Assembly (NCBI GenBank): GCA_946409885.1
Contig: CAMJYF010000007.1
Coordinates: 1 to 16,760 of the forward strand
From: an uncultured Clostridia bacterium
GTDB lineage: Bacteria > Bacillota > Clostridia > Oscillospirales > Acutalibacteraceae
Direction: 5' to 3'
DNA: 16,760 bases
Part shown: positions 6,464 through 13,386 of the stretch, one piece after another
Layout of the letters: each line of letters begins with the position of its first letter
How positions within the stretch are numbered: the stretch's first letter is position 1
Position numbers and translations under genes: made by a program
Notes under the pieces: generated by a model
The model's input: only the letters and a program-made list of their open reading frames with translations
The model's database searches: none
What the model was told of the DNA's origin: nothing

Positions 6464-7429
6464 ATGAAAACCATTGGAATTATAGTGCCCTGCTACAACG
6501 AGGCGGCGGTGCTGCCGCTGTTTTACAAGGAGACCTCCGCGGTGATGGACGCGCTGGCGGACACGTACCAGACGGAGTTCATCTTTGTGGACGACGGCAG
6601 CGCGGACGACACGCTGCGCAAGATCACCGAGCTGGCCCTGACGGACGCCCGGGTGAAGTATATCTCCTTCTCCCGCAACTTCGGCAAGGAGGCGGCCATG
6701 CTGGCGGGCATGGAATACGCGGTGAAGCACGACTTTATCTGCATCATCGACGCGGACCTGCAGCACTCGCCGGAGATCATCCCGCAGATGCTTTCCTACG
6801 TGGACCGGCAGGGCTACGACGTGGCGGCCAGTCGCCGCGCCGACCGGGAAGGGGAGGCGAAATTCAAGAGCTTCCTCTCCGGCGGCTTTTATAAGGTCAT
6901 CAACCGGATCAGCGAGACCAAGATCAGCGATTCCGCGCAGGATTTCCGCGTGATGAAAAAGGACGTGGTGAAGGCTATCCTGGCCATGCCGGAGCACAAC
7001 CGCTTTTCCAAGGGCATTTTCAGCTGGGTGGGCTTCAACGTCAAGTGGATCAGCCACGAAAACCGGGAACGCGCGGCCGGGGAGACCAAGTGGTCCCTGA
7101 CCGGCCTGCTGAAATACGCCATCGACGGCATTCTGGGCTTTACCTTCGCGCCGCTGAAGCTGACCTTCTGGTGCGCGGGGCTTTCCCTTCTGGCGGCTGT
7201 GGTTTCGCTGCTGTACGGCGTGATCAAGAATATCGCCGTGGCGGATTATGAGCTGCTGCTGCCATTGATCCTGGCCGCCGTCTTTTCCCTGGGGGCGCTG
7301 ATCCTGCTGTGCATCGGCATTCTGGGGGAATACCTGGCCCGGACCTATACGGAGGTCAAAAACCGGCCGAAATATATCATCGCGAAAACCAATACCAACG
7401 TAACCTATTTCACTTCGGAAGGAGAATAA
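6464..7429 (+). CDS. Membrane-anchored family 2 glycosyltransferase (GtrB/YkcC-like)
   Basis: A 321-residue protein with an N-terminal GT-A domain: IGIIVPCYNEAAVLP (4-18), VDDGSADDT (42-50), NFGKEAAMLAG (72-82), the metal-binding IIDADLQHSPE (94-104), QDFRVM (159-164) and GETKWSL (206-212). Two C-terminal transmembrane segments lie at about 232-252 and 263-287, ending in LGEYLARTYTEVKNRPKYI. This is the layout of GtrB, YkcC and YfdH proteins, which transfer a sugar (often glucose or a related hexose) from a nucleotide donor to undecaprenyl phosphate at the cytoplasmic face for later cell-surface decoration. No GtrA flippase partner is adjacent. The SD is GAGG 7 nt before the ATG. The SD of the next gene lies within its last codons, so the two are linked in expression. 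Confidence 0.9.
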   Translation: MKTIGIIVPCYNEAAVLPLFYKETSAVMDALADTYQTEFIFVDDGSADDTLRKITELALTDARVKYISFSRNFGKEAAMLAGMEYAVKHDFICIIDADLQHSPEIIPQMLSYVDRQGYDVAASRRADREGEAKFKSFLSGGFYKVINRISETKISDSAQDFRVMKKDVVKAILAMPEHNRFSKGIFSWVGFNVKWISHENRERAAGETKWSLTGLLKYAIDGILGFTFAPLKLTFWCAGLSLLAAVVSLLYGVIKNIAVADYELLLPLILAAVFSLGALILLCIGILGEYLARTYTEVKNRPKYIIAKTNTNVTYFTSEGE

Positions 7430-7433
7430 CACA

Positions 7434-7634
7434 ATGGTTGTGACAAAAGAAACAAAAATCGGCGAGATCCTGGACGCCTCCATCGAGGTGGCCCCCTTTT
7501 TCCTGAACATGGGCATGCACTGCCTGGGCTGCCCCTCCGCCCGCATGGAGACCATCGAGCAGGCCTGCATGGTCCACGGCGTGGACGCGGACGACCTGGT
7601 GGAAGAGATCAACACCTTTCTGGCGGCGCAGTAA
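7434..7634 (+). CDS. DUF1858 redox-disulfide protein (hybrid-cluster-associated type)
   Basis: A 66-residue protein composed of one DUF1858 domain: TKIGEILDASIEVAPFFLNMGMHCLGCPSA, then ETIEQACMVHGVDADDLVEEINTF. The CLGC motif at residues 30-33 is the CxxC of the 'hybrid cluster protein-associated redox disulfide' family (TIGR03980-like); a third cysteine is at 45. Members are small helical proteins of anaerobes, thought to act in thiol redox or metal handling, with no established reaction. It has a strong GGAAGGAGA ribosome site and begins 4 bp after the glycosyltransferase stop. The TrmK ATG follows its stop with no gap. No hybrid-cluster protein gene is in the window. Confidence 0.88.
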   Translation: MVVTKETKIGEILDASIEVAPFFLNMGMHCLGCPSARMETIEQACMVHGVDADDLVEEINTFLAAQ

Positions 7635-8327
7635 ATGCAGGAATTAAGGCCCCGGCTGAAGGCGGCCGCGGCGATGGTGCCCCCGGGCAGCGTGGTGGCC
7701 GATATCGGCACGGACCACGCCTATTTACCGGCCTTTCTGCTGCTGAGCGGGGTCTGCCCCCGCGTCATCGCCTGCGACGTTGGTGAAAAACCGCTGCGCA
7801 ACGCCGCCGAAACCGTGAAGATCTATCATCTGGAAGAGAAAATCGATCTGCGGATCTCCGACGGGCTGCAAAAGGTGCGGCCGGAGGAGTACGACGCGGT
7901 GACGGTCTGCGGTATGGGCGGCACGCTGATCGCGGAGATCCTGGCAAAGGCTTTGCTGCCCCGGGACGTGCGTCTGGTGCTGCAGCCCATGACCCACGCG
8001 GAGGACGTGCGCGCCTGGCTGTGCCGCAGCGGCTTTGCCATCAGGCGGGAGGTCTGTGTGAAGGACGCGGGGAGAGTCTACTGCTGCCTGTGCGCGGAGC
8101 GGACCGCCTCTCCCGTTCCGGCGGAACCGGGATATTATTCCTTCGGCACGCTGACCGGGGCGACGGAGGAGGAACGCGCGTTCCTGAAAAAGACCCGCGA
8201 CCGGGTGCGGACCCGCGCGGACGCCCTCGCCGCCGCCGACAGGTTCCCGGAAGAACAGGCCATGCTGCGGCAGGCGCTGGATTATTACGAAAGAAATTAT
8301 CAGAATGACCGTAAAAGACGTCTATAA
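7635..8327 (+). CDS. trmK: tRNA (adenine(22)-N1)-methyltransferase TrmK
   Basis: A 230-residue class I SAM-dependent methyltransferase that would add a methyl group at N1 of adenine 22 in the tRNA D-loop. SAM-binding motif I is VADIGTDHAYLP (21-32), followed by VIACDVGEKPLRNA, ISDGLQKV (74-81), the catalytic-region block VCGMGGTLI (91-99) and LQPMTHAEDVRAWL (116-129). The C-terminal helical part ends in LRQALDYYERNYQ, as in Bacillus TrmK (YqfN). The ATG follows the preceding stop directly, and the 3' end overlaps the Nif3-family gene by 23 bp. The trmK-yqfO pair is conserved in Firmicutes, which supports both calls. Confidence 0.93.
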   Translation: MQELRPRLKAAAAMVPPGSVVADIGTDHAYLPAFLLLSGVCPRVIACDVGEKPLRNAAETVKIYHLEEKIDLRISDGLQKVRPEEYDAVTVCGMGGTLIAEILAKALLPRDVRLVLQPMTHAEDVRAWLCRSGFAIRREVCVKDAGRVYCCLCAERTASPVPAEPGYYSFGTLTGATEEERAFLKKTRDRVRTRADALAAADRFPEEQAMLRQALDYYERNYQNDRKRRL

Positions 8328-9060
8328 CTTTATCAATACCATCGCCCCTTTCCACACCGGGGCGGAATGGGACAATCCCGGCCTTTTGATCGGCGACGAA
8401 AACGCGGCGGTGACCAAAGCCGTGGTGGCGCTGGACGTGACCGGCGCGGAGCTGGCGCAGGCCAAACGCGTGGGCGCGCAGCTGGTGATCGCCCACCACC
8501 CGGTGATCTTCCATCCGCAGAAGGCCTTTTTGGCGGGCGGCGTCTGCTATGAGGCGGCCCGGCTGGGCATCGCCGCCATCTGCGCCCATACCAATCTGGA
8601 TATGGCCCCCGGCGGCGTGAACGACGCGCTGTGCGAGGCGCTGGGCATGACCTACGAAAAGCTGCCGGAAGAATACGCGGAGGGCTTTCTGAACGCGGGC
8701 ACGGTCCCCGGGGTGGATACCGCCCCGGCGCTGGCGGCCCACATCGCCAAAAGGCTTTCCGCGGCGGTGCGCTTTGCGGACGCGGGCGTACCCATTACAA
8801 AAATCGGCGTGTGCTCCGGCGCTGGCGCGGATGAGTATGCGGAGGCCAAACGGGCGGGCTGCAACGCGATGATCACCGGCGACGCCTCCTACCACGACTT
8901 TCTGGACGCGCAGGCGGCCGGCGTTTCCCTCTTTGCCGCCGGGCACTACGAAACGGAGATCGTCATCGTGGACGCGCTGATCCAAAAGCTGTCGGCGGCG
9001 TTCCCGTCGGCGCAGTTCCTTCCGTCGGAGCGCCCCTGCCCCATACAAACGGTGATCTGA
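8305..9060 (+). CDS. Nif3-like dinuclear metal-centre hexameric protein (YqfO family)
   Basis: A 251-residue Nif3/DUF34 protein. Metal ligands expected for the family are visible: VIAHHP (His64, His65), HTNLD (His95, Asp99) and the C-terminal GHYETE (His214, Glu218). WDNPGLLIG near residues 22-30 is another family signature. Some members are annotated as GTP cyclohydrolase I type 2, but that activity is not general, and the cellular role remains uncertain. The Bacillus YqfO carries an inserted domain and is about 370 residues; this is the compact form without the insert, as in E. coli YbgI. It overlaps trmK by 23 bp and is followed after 1 bp by rqcH, so it is the middle of a tightly coupled operon. 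Confidence 0.93.
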   Translation: MTVKDVYNFINTIAPFHTGAEWDNPGLLIGDENAAVTKAVVALDVTGAELAQAKRVGAQLVIAHHPVIFHPQKAFLAGGVCYEAARLGIAAICAHTNLDMAPGGVNDALCEALGMTYEKLPEEYAEGFLNAGTVPGVDTAPALAAHIAKRLSAAVRFADAGVPITKIGVCSGAGADEYAEAKRAGCNAMITGDASYHDFLDAQAAGVSLFAAGHYETEIVIVDALIQKLSAAFPSAQFLPSERPCPIQTVI

Positions 9061-9061
9061 C

Positions 9062-10804
9062 ATGGGCGTTGACGGTATTTTTCTACACTTCTTAAAAAAC
9101 GAGATCGCGGATTACGCGGTGGGGGCCAGGATCGAAAAGATCTACCTGCCCACCAAATACGAGCTGGTTTTGGGACTGCGCACCCGGGCGGAGGCCCGGC
9201 GGCTGTTCATCTCCGTGGGCGGCAACGCCCCCCGGTTCAACTTTACCGCCGCGTCGCCCGAAAACCCCGCCCAGCCGCCCATGCTGTGCATGCTGCTGCG
9301 CAAGCAGCTTACCGGCGCGGTGATCCGGGAGGTGCGTCAGGCCGGGCTGGACCGCGTCGTTTTCTTCGACATGGACGCCACGGACGAGATCGGCGACCGG
9401 GTGAAACGGACGCTGGTCGTGGAGATCATGGCCCAGTATTCCAACTGCATCCTGTTGGATGAAAACGGCGTCATCATCGACGCGCTCAAGCGGGTGGACG
9501 CCGCCAAATCCTCCTTCCGGGAGGTGCTGCCCAAGCTCCCCTACCGGCTGCCGCCCCAGCAGGATAAATACGATATCCGCGAGGTTTCCCCGGAGGAGAT
9601 CGTCCGCCGTGTGCTCTCTTATGAAAACAAGACGCTGTCCTCGGCGATCCTGAATACCCTCAGCGGCGTGTCGCCCCTTGTCTCCAAGGAGCTGGCCTAC
9701 CGGGTCACGCTGGGCGACAGGGCGGTGGCGGAGCTGCCGGAAACCGCCAGAGAGCGGCTGCTGCACGAGGTGACCGTCTTAAAGGATTTCGTGGAGGCGG
9801 GTAAGCCCCAGCCCTGCTGGCTGACAGACGCCGCCGGGGCCAATCTGGAGTTTTCCTATCTCCCCCTTACGCTTTACGCCAACGACGCCCTGCGGCACGA
9901 CGCGCGTACCCTTTCGGAAATATTGGACCGCTTTTATGAGGAGCGGGAAAAGCTGCGCCGGGCCAAATCCAAGGCGGAGGACCTGTTCCGGGCGGTGGCC
10001 GCCTTAAAGGAGCGGACCGCCAAAAAGCTGAACGTGCAGCGGGAGGAGCTGGCCGCCTGCGAGGACCGGGAGCAAAAGCGCGTGTGGGCGGAACTGATCA
10101 ACGCCAACCTGTATTCCCTTGCAAAGGGCGCCGCCTTTTATGAGGTGCAGGATTATTACAACGGTTATCAGACGGTTCGCATCCCCGCGGACCCGCTGCT
10201 GACCCCCTCGCAGAATTCCCAGCGGTACTATAAGGAGTACCGCAAGGCCCAGACCGCCCAGAGAATATTGACAGAGCAGATCGAAAAGGGCATGGCGGAC
10301 CTGGCCTATCTGGAGACAGTGGAGGATGAGCTCAGCCGGGCGGAGACGGAAAAAGAACTGACCGAGATCCGCTTTGAGCTGTCCGGCGCCGGGTTCCTGA
10401 AAAGCAAAACCGGCACAAAGAACAAAAAGAACGCCCCCCTGCCGCCCCTGAAATTCACGTCCCCGAACGGCTTTACGGTGCTGGTGGGCCGGAACAATAC
10501 GCAGAATGACGATCTGTCATTCAAAAAGGCCGCCAAAAACGACTGGTGGTTCCACGCCCAGAAGGCGCCGGGCTCCCACGTGATCCTGGTGTGCAACGGC
10601 GCGGAAGCGCCGGAGACGGACATGGAGTTTGCCGCGAAAACCGCGGCGTGGTTCTCCTCCGTCCGCGAGCGGGGCAGCGTGGAGGTGGATTACACGAAGG
10701 TCCGCAACCTGAAAAAGCCCCCCGCCGCCCGGCCGGGTTACGTGGTCTATCACGTGTACCAGACGGTGTACGCGAAGGCGGAGAGGCCGGACGCAACCCC
10801 GTAG
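9062..10804 (+). CDS. rqcH: RqcH/NFACT family ribosome quality-control protein (Rqc2 homologue)
   Basis: A 580-residue NFACT protein of the usual 560-590 length. It binds stalled 50S-peptidyl-tRNA complexes and recruits tRNA-Ala to add C-terminal alanine tails that mark the chain for degradation; older annotations call it fibronectin-binding protein. The NFACT-N domain begins MGVDGIFLHFLKNEI. Asp97-Arg98 (in AGLDRVVF) match the Asp-Arg pair essential in Bacillus RqcH. A charged coiled coil spans about 290-440, and the NFACT-R domain follows from about 459 (FTSPNGFTVLVGRNNTQNDD, then NDWWFHAQKAPGSHV). It starts 1 bp after the Nif3 gene with no clear SD, so translation is probably coupled. Its TAG stop lies within the left arm of a palindromic element, so the last codons could have been altered by that insertion. 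Confidence 0.94.
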   Translation: MGVDGIFLHFLKNEIADYAVGARIEKIYLPTKYELVLGLRTRAEARRLFISVGGNAPRFNFTAASPENPAQPPMLCMLLRKQLTGAVIREVRQAGLDRVVFFDMDATDEIGDRVKRTLVVEIMAQYSNCILLDENGVIIDALKRVDAAKSSFREVLPKLPYRLPPQQDKYDIREVSPEEIVRRVLSYENKTLSSAILNTLSGVSPLVSKELAYRVTLGDRAVAELPETARERLLHEVTVLKDFVEAGKPQPCWLTDAAGANLEFSYLPLTLYANDALRHDARTLSEILDRFYEEREKLRRAKSKAEDLFRAVAALKERTAKKLNVQREELAACEDREQKRVWAELINANLYSLAKGAAFYEVQDYYNGYQTVRIPADPLLTPSQNSQRYYKEYRKAQTAQRILTEQIEKGMADLAYLETVEDELSRAETEKELTEIRFELSGAGFLKSKTGTKNKKNAPLPPLKFTSPNGFTVLVGRNNTQNDDLSFKKAAKNDWWFHAQKAPGSHVILVCNGAEAPETDMEFAAKTAAWFSSVRERGSVEVDYTKVRNLKKPPAARPGYVVYHVYQTVYAKAERPDATP

Positions 10805-10944
10805 CGCGGCACCTCAGTGCCGCTCACAACGAGTGTAGCATTATTATGTTTCTCTGGTGGATATCATTTTGATAGACAACAATAACCCATTTTTCAGTCG
10901 CAAATGTAACAATCCCCAACAGCGGCACTGAGGTGCCGCGCTAC
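10801..10944. repeat. 144-bp palindromic element with perfect 24-bp terminal inverted repeats (MITE-like)
   Basis: The 24 bases at 10801-10824 are the exact reverse complement of 10921-10944; pairing fails one base outside and one base inside. The arms flank a 96-bp, AT-richer core (10825-10920) with no coding potential. Each arm also folds by itself: GCGGCAC-CTCA-GTGCCGC at 10806-10823 and its mirror at 10922-10939, 7-bp stems with 4-nt loops. The rqcH stop TAG (10802-10804) lies in the left arm. A 3-bp CCG borders the TAG/CTA ends on both sides and could be a target duplication, though this is weak. There is no transposase, so mobility in trans, if any, is inferred. Confidence 0.75.
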
Positions 10945-10971
10945 CGAAATCAATCAAGAAAGGAAACAGTC

Positions 10972-12636
10972 ATGGCAAAGTATTCCATCGGCGTTGACTA
11001 CGGCACGCTTTCGGGCCGCGCGCTGATCGTCAACAATCAGACCGGCGAGGAGCTGGCCTCCTCCGTATTTGAATATCCTCACGCGGTGATGGACGAGGCG
11101 CTGCCCTCCGGCAAAAAGCTGGGGGTGGACTGGGCGCTGCAGCACCCGCAGGATTACCTGGACGTGCTGTACCACACCATCCCCGCGGTGCTGAAGGAGA
11201 GCGGCGTCGCGCCCGAAGACGTCACCGGCATGGGGCTGGATTTCACCGCCTGCACGCTGCTGCCCGCCAAGGCGGACGGCACGCCGCTGTGTTTTTTGCC
11301 CCAGTATGAGGATGAGCCCAACGCCTACGTCAAGCTCTGGAAGCACCATGCGGCGCAGGACCACGCCAACCGGCTGAACAAAATCGCCGCCGACCGGAAG
11401 GAACCGTGGCTGAACAACTACGGCGGCAAGATCTCCTCCGAATGGGCGCTGCCCAAAATCTGGCAGGTGCTGGAGGAATCGCCGGAAATCTACGAAGCGG
11501 CGGACGTGTTCGTGGAGGCCGCCGACTGGGTCACCTGGCAGCTGGTGGGCCACAAGGTCCGCTCCGCCTGCTGCGCGGGCTATAAGGAGATGTGGAACAA
11601 AAAGACCGGGTTCCCCTCCAAAGACTTCTTCAAAGCGCTGGATCCCCGCCTGGAAAACGTGGCGGAAGAAAAGCTCTCCGGCGACATCGCCCCCACCGGC
11701 ACCCGGGCGGGCGGCCTGACGGAGGCAATGGCCGCGAAGCTGGGCCTGTGCCCCGGCACAGCGGTGGCACAGGCGGTCATCGACGCCCATGTGTTCGTGC
11801 CCGCCGCGGGCATCGCGGAAAGCGGCAAAATGCTGGCCATCATGGGCACCTCCACCTGCCATATGCTGCTGGGCGACGAGGACAAGCAGGTCAAGGGCAT
11901 CTGCGGCGTGGTGGAGGACGGCATCCTGCCGGGCTTTTTCGGCTATGAGGCCGGCCAGGCCTGCGTGGGCGACCACTTCCAGTGGTTCATTGAAAACTGC
12001 CTGCCCGCTTCCTACGTGGAAGACGCGAAAGCGCAGGGCGTGAACATTCATAAATATCTGCGGGCAAAAGCCGAACAGCTCAAACCCGGCGAAAGCGGCC
12101 TTGTGGCGCTGGACTGGTGGAACGGCAACCGCTCCTGCCTGGTAGACGTGGACCTGACCGGTATGCTGCTGGGCATGACCCTGCTGACAAAGCCGGAGGA
12201 AATCTACCGGGCGCTGATCGAAGCCACCGCCTACGGCACCCGCGCCATCATCGAGACCTTTGCCGAATACGGCGTGCCTGTCCGGGAGTTCTACGCTGCG
12301 GGCGGCATCGCCAAAAAGGACCCCATGATGATGCAGATCTACGCCGACGTGCTGAAGATCCCCGTGCGCATCGCGGGCAGCGACCAGGGCGGCGCGCTGG
12401 GCTCCGCCATCTTCGGAAGCGTCGCCGCGGGCAGCGGCAACGGCGGCTACGACAGCGTGTTTGAGGCGGCTTCCCGCCTGGGCAAGGTGCTGGATACGGT
12501 CTATGTACCGATTCCGGAACATTCCGCCGTCTATGATAAGCTGTACGCGGAGTATAAGACCCTGCACGACTATTTCGGCAAGGGTGAAAACGACGTGATG
12601 AAGCGCCTGAAGGCCATCAAAAAAGAAGTGAAATAA
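10972..12636 (+). CDS. araB: Ribulokinase AraB (FGGY family)
   Basis: A 554-residue FGGY-family sugar kinase that would phosphorylate L-ribulose to L-ribulose 5-phosphate with ATP. It has the AraB N-terminal signature [17 protein letters not shown] (4-20), then [48 protein letters not shown], an ATP-site [48 protein letters not shown], and the C-terminal [24 protein letters not shown] with the adenosine-contact [14 protein letters not shown]. Length and motifs fit AraB rather than xylulokinase. ATG 10972 is preceded by AAGAAAGGA with a 7-nt gap; the frame stays open back to 10933 inside the inverted repeat. araD follows 27 bp later. No arabinose isomerase (araA) or AraR regulator is in the window. 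Confidence 0.93.
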   Translation: MAKYSIGVDYGTLSGRALIVNNQTGEELASSVFEYPHAVMDEALPSGKKLGVDWALQHPQDYLDVLYHTIPAVLKESGVAPEDVTGMGLDFTACTLLPAKADGTPLCFLPQYEDEPNAYVKLWKHHAAQDHANRLNKIAADRKEPWLNNYGGKISSEWALPKIWQVLEESPEIYEAADVFVEAADWVTWQLVGHKVRSACCAGYKEMWNKKTGFPSKDFFKALDPRLENVAEEKLSGDIAPTGTRAGGLTEAMAAKLGLCPGTAVAQAVIDAHVFVPAAGIAESGKMLAIMGTSTCHMLLGDEDKQVKGICGVVEDGILPGFFGYEAGQACVGDHFQWFIENCLPASYVEDAKAQGVNIHKYLRAKAEQLKPGESGLVALDWWNGNRSCLVDVDLTGMLLGMTLLTKPEEIYRALIEATAYGTRAIIETFAEYGVPVREFYAAGGIAKKDPMMMQIYADVLKIPVRIAGSDQGGALGSAIFGSVAAGSGNGGYDSVFEAASRLGKVLDTVYVPIPEHSAVYDKLYAEYKTLHDYFGKGENDVMKRLKAIKKEVK

Positions 12637-12663
12637 GCAACCGAATATAAGGAGGACACCGTT

Positions 12664-13374
12664 ATGTATGAAGCATTAAAGCAAAGAGTTTACGAAGCCA
12701 ATATGCAGCTGAGGGACTACGGTCTTGCCCCGTTCACCTGGGGCAACGCGTCCGAGTGCAGCCGGGAGGACGGCGTGTTCGCCATCAAGCCCTCCGGCGT
12801 ATCCTACGACGAGCTGACGCCGGATAAGATCGTGGTCGTCAACTTTGACGGAAAGGTGGTGGACGGCGATCTGAAGCCCTCCTCCGACACCATGACACAC
12901 GCGGTGCTGTACCGCAAGTTCCTCACCATCGGCGGCGTGGCCCACAGCCATTCCGTCAACGCCGTCGCCTTTGCCCAGGCGGGCTATCCCATCCCGGCCT
13001 TCGGCACCACTCACGCGGATTTCGCCTACGGGGAGGTGCCCTGCACCCGCAAGATGAAGGACGAAGAGGTGGAGTATTATTATGAATACAACACCGGCAT
13101 CGTGATCGTGGAGTGCTTCCGGGAGAAGAAGCTGAACGAAAACGAGATCCCCGCCTGTCTGGTCAAGAATCACGGCCCCTTCACCTGGGGCGCCTCCGCC
13201 ATGGAGGCGGTGAAAAATTCCGCTACGCTGGAAATCGTGGCGGAGATGGCCATCAAGACCCTGACCGTGAAGAACTTCGCCTATAAAAAGGAATTCAACA
13301 GCATGCCCAAAAACCTGCTGGATAAGCACTATTCCCGCAAGCACGGCAAGGACGCCTACTACGGGCAGAACTGA
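12664..13374 (+). CDS. araD: L-ribulose-5-phosphate 4-epimerase AraD
   Basis: A 236-residue class II aldolase/epimerase that would convert L-ribulose 5-phosphate to D-xylulose 5-phosphate, feeding the pentose phosphate pathway. Phosphate and substrate contacts include PFTWGNAS (23-30), KPSGVS (42-47) and KPSSDTMTH (71-79). The metal-binding histidines are in AHSHS (His94, His96) and KNHGPFTWG (His170), with Asp119 in THADFAYG, the position of the catalytic acid. The C-terminus HYSRKHGKDAYYGQ carries the conserved tyrosine region. The numbering runs one residue below E. coli AraD, so it is a close length match. AAGGAGG sits 8 nt before the ATG. It forms an operon with araB, and dnaE starts only 12 bp after its stop. 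Confidence 0.95.
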   Translation: MYEALKQRVYEANMQLRDYGLAPFTWGNASECSREDGVFAIKPSGVSYDELTPDKIVVVNFDGKVVDGDLKPSSDTMTHAVLYRKFLTIGGVAHSHSVNAVAFAQAGYPIPAFGTTHADFAYGEVPCTRKMKDEEVEYYYEYNTGIVIVECFREKKLNENEIPACLVKNHGPFTWGASAMEAVKNSATLEIVAEMAIKTLTVKNFAYKKEFNSMPKNLLDKHYSRKHGKDAYYGQN

Positions 13375-13386
13375 TAAAAGGATACC

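Noticed and set aside
6440..7711. A 423-codon minus-strand frame antisense to the glycosyltransferase and DUF1858 genes
   Set aside because: Both plus-strand genes have clear motifs and ribosome sites; the minus frame has no family features.
10801..10824. The left inverted repeat considered as an intrinsic terminator of rqcH
   Set aside because: The 7-bp GC hairpin is followed by CTCACAAC rather than a T-run, so it does not meet the usual pattern.
10825..10971. A sigma-A promoter for araB within the palindromic element
   Set aside because: TTGATA at 10869-10874 has no acceptable -10 at 16-18 bp, and other AT-rich hexamers lack a partner.
10954..12567. A 537-codon minus-strand frame antisense to araB
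   Set aside because: It is a shadow of araB codon bias with no domain pattern, and the plus strand encodes a full ribulokinase.
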